From NCBI GenBank assembly GCA_017530465.1, contig JAFXMJ010000206.1, positions 1 to 9,519 of the forward strand: a DNA stretch of 9,519 nt. Direction: 5' to 3'. The position numbers and the translations under genes were made by a program. Below are positions 1 through 5,805 of this stretch, in pieces. The stretch comes from Bacteroidales bacterium. Lineage in GTDB: Bacteria; Bacteroidota; Bacteroidia; Bacteroidales; UBA3824. How positions within the stretch are numbered: position 1 is the first letter of the stretch; each line of letters begins with the position of its first letter. Below the pieces are notes generated by a model that was not told the origin of the DNA, did no database searches, and was given only the letters and a program-made list of their open reading frames with translations.

Positions 1-296
1 CCAGCAAACATTCCCGACATCGAGGGATTGGTCTTAGCCCAATTGTCGGTGGCGTTGGCAAGTATCGTGTGCAATGCGGTACAATTGGCAAACATGCCGT
101 CCATCTTGGTGACTTTGGCGGTATTGAACGACCTTACATTCACCTCTTCCAATGATGCGCAGCCGTAGAACATCTTGCTCATATCGGTGACATTGCTGGT
201 ATTGAAATTAGAAAGGTCGATAGCAGTGAGCGACTTGCAACCCTCAAACATACTTGCCATCGACGTTACATCGGAAGTATTGAGTTTGTCAGGATT
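1..296 (-). repeat. DUF285 array of module 3 (at least 4 repeats, cut by edge)
   Basis: The repeats have the form NT(S/A).VT.M..MF..C followed by a short leucine-rich stretch. Cysteines fall at residues 1369, 1395 and 1421, exactly 26 residues (78 bases) apart. The fourth copy, ending in MFA at the window edge, has the DNW-type sequence that marks the last repeat of modules 1 and 2. This array therefore looks complete or nearly so, and much shorter than the others. Confidence 0.8.
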
Positions 297-3200
297 GATG
301 ATGGTGGCGAGCTTGTCGGCACCTGCAAACCAATATGCCGTGGAAGTCGGACTTACATTGGCAAAATTCTCCTTGAAATTTACCGTGACAAGGCTGCCGA
401 GGATTTCGCCCCAGGCGGGCTTGCCATCTACAGGCGATTTGGCGATGGCGTCGCCGCTCCATACCTTTGTAGCCTTGTGACCGTCGATGTACGAAACACC
501 AGCTTTATAGATATTTTCGTCGAGGACAAAGGTGAGAGTATTGTTGGTTTCGGTCCACACTGCATACGCACTCTTGATGGAGTAGAATGCGTAGTTGAAG
601 CCAGTGTAATTGCCGATGCCTTCCAATTCCACCATATATTCCTCGCCGTTGATATTTGCGCTTACGTCGGTAATTATATTGTAATCAACGTCTTTTGTGA
701 GCTTGTTGCCATTGCCGTCGGTAAGCACGAAGTCGGGGCACTGAGCCTCGCCATTGTAAACAAAGACTGCGTTTTCAGGCTCAATGTTGACATCGGAAAG
801 GTCGTAGGGGGCAATTTCGTAAGAAAGGGTGAACGAACCAGCGTAAATGCCCTTACCAGTAATCGTAACGTCGTATGTGCCAACGTTAGTAAATTCGGCG
901 GGATACGTGATGGTGTAATCGACATTTACCAACAGGGTCTTGTCGCCGTCCTTTATAATAATGCGTCCACCATGGTCGGTGACACGAAGATTCTCACCGG
1001 TGTAGGTGTAAGAATTAGGCGTAATCGAAGAATTGTCCTTGCAAAGCTCGATGTCCCTACCCCACTGCGCGTAGAGTGTGATGTCGGAGCCAACGTTGAT
1101 AGAAGCCTCATCCTTGCTTGTAGTGCCAGTGCCGTCGGCAGAGGTGTTCCACGAAACGAAATTGTAGGTATCGCTCGTGAATGGGTTGGGCATCAGCTGC
1201 ACCTTGTCAAGCACCGGACGTATCACCACCTGATAAGCGTACTCACGGTCGTCGAGGTTGTTATCAAAGGTGATTACATAAATATTGTCTGGAGTGAAAT
1301 AACCGATTTTATCCTTGCAGACATTGGGGGCGTTTTTGCCATCCTCATACGTGCAGACAGTGCCGTCAGCACCTACGCCAACGAGGGCGTTGTCTCCTGC
1401 AAACACGTCATCAGCATTATCAACCGAAGTCCAATCGGTGTCTTGCTTAGCGCGAATGGTGACAAGCGAGGAACAGCCAGCAAACATCTTATGCATATCG
1501 TATGCGCTGCTCATATCAAAATTGCCAACGTAAAGCTCTTTGAGGGATGCACAACCGTTGAACATACTCGAGAAATGTATTGCTTTGCCAGTCTCAAACT
1601 TGGAAACGTCTATCTTAGCAAGATTTTTACATCCGCCGAACATATCTGAAAAATTGGTTGCCTTGTTGGTCGCAAAGCCAGAAACATTGAGCGATGTCAA
1701 CGATTCGCAATCCATAAACATTGCGGCGAAATTAGTGGCAGAACTTGTGTTGAACTTGGAAACATCAAGCGAGGCAAGTTTGGAGCAACCACAAAACATA
1801 AACGCAAACGACTCCACATTGCTGGTCTCAAAACTTGCAACATTCAACTCAGTAAGCGACGAACATCCCCAGAACATATCATTCATTTTCGTCACCTTGG
1901 CGGTATTGAATTTGGAGAGGTCAACAGTTTTGAGTGCCGTACAGCTACTGAACATAGACTCCATATCGGTAACATTCTCGGTATTGAAACCGCTGACTGC
2001 CGCCTCAGTGAGTGATGAACAATATTCAAACATACCGCTCATCGAGGTAACGTTCTTGGTGTCGAAATTGTCGGTGGCAATTTTAGTCAACTTGCTACAT
2101 CCATAGAACATATTCGACATATCGGTACAAGATTCAGTGTAGAATCCCGAAACGTCAATCTTGGTAGCCTTGGAACATTCAAAAAACATACAACTCATAT
2201 CTGTAACCAAGTCAGTATTAAACTTGCTTACATCTATCAACGTGAGCGCAGAACAACCACTGAACGCACCTTGCATCGAAGTTACCGCACTGGTATTGAG
2301 GTTTTTGATATTTTTGATTTGCACCAATGTCTGAGCCGGACTGCCAGGTTCTATCGTATTGTCAAACCAATACGCAATCGACTTGGGGCTTGCCTCGGCG
2401 AAGGAAGCGTCGAAATTGACAATCTTCACCGTACCACTCACTGTACTATTCCACGCGGGGACACTGGACTTGGGCGAATTTAATACGTCGTCACCAGTCC
2501 AAAAAGCCGTCACAGGGCTGCCATTGAAATCTTCGCCAACTACGGGGGCGGTCTCAGCCATCATAAATGTCAATGTGGCGTTGCCCTCTGTCCACACGGC
2601 GTATGCCTTCTGCGCCGAAATAGTGTAGATGGCGGTGGTGGTGCCGGTGTAGTTGCCCTTGCCGGTGAATTTCACGGTGTAGTCGTCAACGGCGGAATTG
2701 CCATCGAGACCACTTATTGTGTAATCAACGCCCTCCTCGAGCCTTACGTCGCCATTGCGAAGTACGTAAGTGGGAGCCTGAGCCTCGCCGCTATAAGCCA
2801 ACACCTGACGCTGCGGAGTGATGGTGGCAACACTGATATTGGCGGGTTTGATGGCGAATGTCTTATTGACAGTGCCAGCGTAATTCTTGATACCACGGAC
2901 AATGGCCGTAGCCGTGCCGGAATTAACATTGTCCTTGTACTCCACCTTATAATCTTTGTCGAGGGTGAGGGCATCGAGATTGTCCTCTATAATAATAGAA
3001 GGTGTGCACTCCTTGCCATTGTAGGTATAAGAAAGCGGATTGACAGTGATGTCGCAAAGGCTAATGTCCATGCCCCACTGCGAATAGAGAATCATATTGC
3101 CGGTGATGCTGATGGTCTCGCCATCATTGTAAGACGTGCCAGAGCCATCCTTCTCGGTGTTCCAAGAGCCAAAGACCTTGTAATCATTGGGATCTGTAAA

Positions 3201-4343
3201 GGTATTTTGCTTCAATTGCACTGTGGCAGCATCCTTGTCAACCATCTGCAAAACTACGTCAGACGAGGTGTAGCCCACAAAAGTAATCATATATCCAGCA
3301 ATCGAAGTGAAATAGCCCTTGCCATTTGCACAGGCGTAAGGCATATCTTCACCCGCAACGTACTTGCAATTGCTGCCGTCCTTGCTTACAGCCAAGAGCT
3401 TGTTGCAGCCGGCAAACATATTGCTGGTATTGCTGACACCGCGCCAATCGGCATTCTCGGCTGCACGGATGGTGGCAAGCGAGCTGCACGATGCAAACAT
3501 ATTGGCGGTGGTGGTCACATTGTCAACCACGAAATTAGAAAGGTCGATCTCCGTGATGGCGGAGCAACCATAAAACATATTGGCGAATGTGGTCGCACTC
3601 TTGGTATTGAATCCGCTCACATCCACATCAGCAAGGGCTTTGCAGCCGTAAAACATACTGCTCAGGTCGGTGACATTCTGAGTGTCGAAGCCAGCGACAT
3701 CTACCGCAGTGAGCGCGGAGCAATATGCAAACATATTGCTCATATTGGTGACGCTGCCGGTATTGAAGCCCGAGAGGTCGAGCTGCTTGAGGCCGGTGCA
3801 GCCCATGAACATATAGCTCATATCGGTCACCTTGGAAGTCTTGAACGTGGAGAGATCCAAGTCACCGAACACCGCGCAACGGAAAAACGCACCACACATG
3901 CTCGTCACCTCGCTGGTATTGAGGTATTCGAGACCCTTGATAGTGGTGAGCGTGGAAGCCGGGGTGGTGCCATTCTCGCTATTGTCAAACCAATAAGCGA
4001 TGGACTTGGGACGCGCATCGGCAAAAGACTGGTCTATCTCCACGACCTGAACTTTCTTCCTAATTGACGTCCATCCCGGAACGTCGCCTGCCGGTGAATT
4101 GAGCACATCGTCGCCGCTCCACAACTTGGTAATCGTGTTGCCGCTCCGCGATTTGCCGACCTCATACACATTGTCGGTGTAGAGGAACGTGAGGGTACTA
4201 TTGCCCTCCGTCCATAATGCGTAGGCGTTCTTGCCCTGCGCAAATAGTGCCGACGGCAGAAGCAGCATTGCCGACAGCAGCATCATTGCACGGAAAACCT
4301 TGTGTTTTATGGCAAGAATACTCGTCAATGTTGTTAATCTCAT
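1..4343 (-). CDS. Large modular BspA-like surface protein with DUF285 repeats, 3' end outside window
   Basis: The frame stays open from the ATG at 4343 to the left edge, giving 1447 complete codons without a stop; the C-terminus is not seen. Residues 1-35 form a signal peptide (hydrophobic MLLSAMLLLPSALFA, likely cut before QGK), so the product is exported. The body repeats one composite module, marked by an AYA(L/V)WTE motif at W44, W584 and W1263. Each module has a lead domain of about 95 residues ending near (S/T)xAYWF, then a DUF285 (PF03382, BspA-like) array. Modules 1 and 2 continue with a Listeria-Bacteroides/InlB B-repeat-like domain ending in QWG (about 350-425 and 1022-1096) and two Ig-like segments with YTY(N/T)G and G(N/I)Y(T/A)G motifs. 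DUF285 proteins of Bacteroidales are generally seen as adhesive surface proteins; adhesion here is inference. Met20 or Met21 could also start the protein, but Met1 keeps the basic residues ahead of the hydrophobic core. Whether it ends in a T9SS or other anchor cannot be seen. Confidence 0.88.
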   Translation of the reverse strand, partial: MRLTTLTSILAIKHKVFRAMMLLSAMLLLPSALFAQGKNAYALWTEGNSTLTFLYTDNVYEVGKSRSGNTITKLWSGDDVLNSPAGDVPGWTSIRKKVQVVEIDQSFADARPKSIAYWFDNSENGTTPASTLTTIKGLEYLNTSEVTSMCGAFFRCAVFGDLDLSTFKTSKVTDMSYMFMGCTGLKQLDLSGFNTGSVTNMSNMFAYCSALTAVDVAGFDTQNVTDLSSMFYGCKALADVDVSGFNTKSATTFANMFYGCSAITEIDLSNFVVDNVTTTANMFASCSSLATIRAAENADWRGVSNTSNMFAGCNKLLAVSKDGSNCKYVAGEDMPYACANGKGYFTSIAGYMITFVGYTSSDVVLQMVDKDAATVQLKQNTFTDPNDYKVFGSWNTEKDGSGTSYNDGETISITGNMILYSQWGMDISLCDITVNPLSYTYNGKECTPSIIIEDNLDALTLDKDYKVEYKDNVNSGTATAIVRGIKNYAGTVNKTFAIKPANISVATITPQRQVLAYSGEAQAPTYVLRNGDVRLEEGVDYTISGLDGNSAVDDYTVKFTGKGNYTGTTTAIYTISAQKAYAVWTEGNATLTFMMAETAPVVGEDFNGSPVTAFWTGDDVLNSPKSSVPAWNSTVSGTVKIVNFDASFAEASPKSIAYWFDNTIEPGSPAQTLVQIKNIKNLNTSAVTSMQGAFSGCSALTLIDVSKFNTDLVTDMSCMFFECSKATKIDVSGFYTESCTDMSNMFYGCSKLTKIATDNFDTKNVTSMSGMFEYCSSLTEAAVSGFNTENVTDMESMFSSCTALKTVDLSKFNTAKVTKMNDMFWGCSSLTELNVASFETSNVESFAFMFCGCSKLASLDVSKFNTSSATNFAAMFMDCESLTSLNVSGFATNKATNFSDMFGGCKNLAKIDVSKFETGKAIHFSSMFNGCASLKELYVGNFDMSSAYDMHKMFAGCSSLVTIRAKQDTDWTSVDNADDVFAGDNALVGVGADGTVCTYEDGKNAPNVCKDKIGYFTPDNIYVITFDNNLDDREYAYQVVIRPVLDKVQLMPNPFTSDTYNFVSWNTSADGTGTTSKDEASINVGSDITLYAQWGRDIELCKDNSSITPNSYTYTGENLRVTDHGGRIIIKDGDKTLLVNVDYTITYPAEFTNVGTYDVTITGKGIYAGSFTLSYEIAPYDLSDVNIEPENAVFVYNGEAQCPDFVLTDGNGNKLTKDVDYNIITDVSANINGEEYMVELEGIGNYTGFNYAFYSIKSAYAVWTETNNTLTFVLDENIYKAGVSYIDGHKATKVWSGDAIAKSPVDGKPAWGEILGSLVTVNFKENFANVSPTSTAYWFAGADKLATIINPDKLNTSDVTSMASMFEGCKSLTAIDLSNFNTSNVTDMSKMFYGCASLEEVNVRSFNTAKVTKMDGMFANCTALHTILANATDNWAKTNPSMSGMFA
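1374..2312 (-). repeat. DUF285 array of module 2 (12 repeats)
   Basis: Twelve tandem 26-residue BspA-like repeats. Eleven carry the conserved MF..C-type cysteine (residues 697 to 957, each exactly 26 apart). The twelfth is spaced 27 and has Asp984 where the others have Cys. Typical units read DVSKFNT..VT.M..MF.GC. The underlying DNA has a 78-base period, which makes it prone to copy-number change by recombination or slippage (inference). Confidence 0.9.
3384..3935 (-). repeat. DUF285 array of module 1 (7 repeats)
   Basis: Seven tandem BspA-like repeats with cysteines at residues 156, 182, 208, 234, 260, 286 and 313. The spacing is 26 residues except for the last step of 27, the same step seen before the last repeat of module 2. 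The first repeat follows the sequence GLEYLNTSEVTSM, which is shared word for word with the small paralogue apart from one residue (IEYLNTSEVTSM). Confidence 0.9.
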
Positions 4344-4381
4344 TTTTTTATATGTTTACATTAATAATTATTTTCATGTCG

Positions 4382-4417
4382 TAAAATTACATATTGTTTC
4401 GATATGATATGCAAAAA
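4382..4417 (-). promoter_or_regulatory. Candidate promoter of the large BspA-like gene
   Basis: On the minus strand TTTTTG (4417-4412) is followed after 22 bases by TAATTTTA (4389-4382). This resembles the Bacteroidota -33 TTTG and -7 TAnnTTTG elements with one mismatch in the -7 box and slightly long spacing. It lies about 40 bases ahead of the ATG. The region is very A/T-rich, so chance similarity is likely enough that the call is weak. Read-through from the upstream paralogue is an alternative. Confidence 0.3.
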
Positions 4418-4452
4418 TCGGGCAAAATTTTTAACTTTTTTTTGCATCACTG

Positions 4453-5463
4453 TCAATAAGTCAATTTTGCAAGCATATCGCAACCCGAAAACATATCCTC
4501 GCGGTCGCACCTGCGCACCGTGTAGAAGTGCCGCGTATCCACAAAAATCAGGTTGGTGCAGTCGGCAAACATATTGTTCATATCGGTGACATTGTGGGTG
4601 TCAAATTTCTTGACATCAAGCACCGACAGACCCGCACAGCACGCAAACATCCAGCTCATATCTTCCACCAAGCCAGTCCTAAACTGCGAGACGTCAAGCT
4701 CCGTGAGCGAATAGCAAAACGAAAACATATTGCTCATATCGGTGACATTGCCGGTCTTAAAATTATAGACATCCAAGAGCCTAAGATTGTTGCAATCGGA
4801 AAACATATAGCTCATATCGCAGACATTGCCGGTGTCAAACTTATCGACATCAAGCCACAACACGCTCCAGCATCCTTGAAACATAAACGACATATTGATG
4901 ACCATAGAGGTCTCGAAATTGGACACATCCAATGTCCTCAGCCCACGGCATCCGGCAAACATCCAGCTCATATTGGTGACATTGTGGGTGTCGAAATGCG
5001 AAACATCCAATTCCGACAATCCTGAACATCCATAAAACATGCTGTACATACTCGTCACCTCGCTCGTATTGAGGTACTCGATGCCATATATATGCTTCAA
5101 CGACGCGCCCTCAGACTCTGCCGTCTGTGTGTCGCAATAATTCTCAAACCACCACGCCGTAGATGTAGGACGCGCCAATGCAAACGACGGGTCAAATACC
5201 ACACACTCCACCTGCGACCTGATGGTGGAGCACCACGGCGCGGTATTGTCGGGCGGAGTATTGAGCACGGCATCGCCCTTCCACAACTGCGTGATGCGCT
5301 GGTCGCCGTATATGTCGCCGGGATAATAATTGAGCACCGACACAAAAAAAGTCAGCGTCTTGTCGCCCTCAGTCCACACGGCGTATGCCCTTGGTGTCTG
5401 TCCCGCCACTCTTGCCGATACAAGCAATGCCAAGCACAGAAACACCAACTTAATGGTTCTCAT
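4453..5463 (-). CDS. Small secreted BspA-like protein with eight DUF285 repeats
   Basis: A 336-residue protein. Residues 1-21 are a signal peptide (MRTIKLVFLCLALLVSARVAG, likely cut before QTP) without a lipobox cysteine in the right place. Residues 26-125 are the same lead domain as in the large neighbour (RAYAVWTEG, LWKGDAVLNTP, FDPSFALARPTSTAWWF). Residues 127-330 are eight DUF285 repeats whose cysteines (146, 172, 198, 224, 250, 276, 302, 328) are all exactly 26 residues apart. The protein stops eight residues after the last cysteine (ending LAKLTY), so it has no B-repeat, no Ig-like segment and no recognisable T9SS domain. It lies 109 bases upstream of the large gene on the same strand and is plainly its paralogue. 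The function is unknown; a surface or periplasmic binding role is inference. It could be a truncated former module, but the intact start, signal peptide and perfect periodicity argue that it is functional. Confidence 0.9.
   Translation of the reverse strand: MRTIKLVFLCLALLVSARVAGQTPRAYAVWTEGDKTLTFFVSVLNYYPGDIYGDQRITQLWKGDAVLNTPPDNTAPWCSTIRSQVECVVFDPSFALARPTSTAWWFENYCDTQTAESEGASLKHIYGIEYLNTSEVTSMYSMFYGCSGLSELDVSHFDTHNVTNMSWMFAGCRGLRTLDVSNFETSMVINMSFMFQGCWSVLWLDVDKFDTGNVCDMSYMFSDCNNLRLLDVYNFKTGNVTDMSNMFSFCYSLTELDVSQFRTGLVEDMSWMFACCAGLSVLDVKKFDTHNVTDMNNMFADCTNLIFVDTRHFYTVRRCDREDMFSGCDMLAKLTY
4474..5085 (-). repeat. DUF285 array of the small paralogue (8 repeats)
   Basis: Eight units of 26 residues (78 bases) with no indels between them. 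The consensus reads L.(E/V)LDV..F.T.NV.DMS.MF..C. Units 2 and 7 share the run FDTHNVT at protein level and a matching stretch of DNA (gacattgtgggtgtc), suggesting internal duplication. The last unit is degenerate (FYTVRRCDREDMFSGC) and does not resemble the DW-type cap of the large protein. Confidence 0.9.
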
Positions 5464-5511
5464 TTTTTAGGTGTATCGTATTTATGTTTTTTTACTTGTA
5501 CATTCTGGCGG

Positions 5512-5543
5512 TAAAGATAAATATGATTTTTGAAATTACCATA
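5512..5543 (-). promoter_or_regulatory. Candidate promoter of the small BspA-like gene
   Basis: On the minus strand TATG (5543-5540) is followed after 20 bases by TATCTTTA (5519-5512). Seven of eight positions fit if TAnnTTTG is the expected -7 box, and the spacing is right for Bacteroidota sigma factor promoters. It leaves a leader of roughly 40 bases before the ATG at 5463. Its position directly downstream of terminator-like repeats supports independent transcription. Confidence 0.45.
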
Positions 5544-5660
5544 ATTTTTCCGCCGATAAAACACTTCAAAAAAAAACTACAAAAAATTTGGCGGATATAA
5601 TCGTCTATTTTTCAATCACTTTCAAAAAACTAAACATTTCTCAGAAAGAACGATTAACAC

Positions 5661-5710
5661 TAAAAAAATTACGAGGTAATAGACAAAAAACTGTCCAAAA
5701 ACCTCGTAAT
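5661..5710 (-). terminator. Two-tier hairpin followed by T-run, likely terminator
   Basis: A perfect 10-base inverted repeat, ATTACGAGGT (5668-5677) with ACCTCGTAAT (5701-5710), encloses a smaller GACA/TGTC stem (5682-5685 with 5692-5695). Read on the minus strand the outer stem runs directly into seven T (5667-5661 with the preceding TT). This fits an intrinsic terminator for transcripts coming from the GH9 gene. Confidence 0.6.
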
Positions 5711-5713
5711 ATT

Positions 5714-5749
5714 TAATAATAATCAGGCAAAAGCGTTTGATTATTATTA
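5714..5749. repeat. 12-bp A/T-rich inverted repeat
   Basis: The arms TAATAATAATCA (5714-5725) and TGATTATTATTA (5738-5749) are perfectly complementary. Two G-T pairs and a C-G pair can extend the stem into the loop. It sits between two other hairpins. It may be a secondary terminator or an RNA 3'-end stabilising structure; no long T-run follows directly. Confidence 0.5.
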
Positions 5750-5763
5750 TGGAAAAATATAAA

Positions 5764-5797
5764 GTTTCCCAGTCTTTATTTGTTTGAACCGGGAAAC
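5764..5797 (-). terminator. Hairpin just after the GH9 stop, likely terminator
   Basis: On the minus strand the arms GTTTCCCGGT (5797-5788) and ACTGGGAAAC (5773-5764) form a 10-base stem with one G-U pair and a 14-base loop, followed by TTTATATTTTT. It begins 8 bases after the GH9 stop codon. The stem is the most G/C-rich structure in this gap. Confidence 0.6.
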
Positions 5798-5805
5798 AGG
5801 AATTA

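Larger units (their letters stand above)
5464..5805. other. Intergenic region between GH9 gene and small BspA-like gene
   Basis: This 342-base A/T-rich gap has no credible gene. Going in the minus direction it holds three inverted repeats close behind the GH9 stop, then about 110 bases in which I see nothing, then a candidate promoter and A-rich leader of the small BspA-like gene. The sites are listed separately. Confidence 0.7.

Noticed and set aside
477..1649. A 390-codon open frame on the plus strand
   Set aside because: It is antisense to the continuous BspA-like frame, which has clear domains; its openness comes from codon use of the true gene.
1540..2106. A plus-strand open frame with repeated NI...VLNLE-like sequence that resembles a leucine-rich protein
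   Set aside because: The apparent protein repeats are the reverse reading of the 78-base DUF285 DNA repeats.
1374..2312. Regular 78-base periodicity considered as a CRISPR array or satellite DNA
   Set aside because: The repeats are imperfect, have no separate spacers, and encode a known protein repeat in one unbroken frame.
4412..4452. A/T-rich GCAAAA/TTTTGC inverted repeat after the small paralogue considered as a terminator
   Set aside because: The stem has only six mostly A-T pairs and no clear T-run after it in the minus direction, so it is too weak to call.
4528..5025. A plus-strand open frame with repeated KHIAHIGDI sequence
   Set aside because: It is again the reverse reading of the DUF285 array in the small paralogue. 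The minus frame has a signal peptide and the known repeat family.
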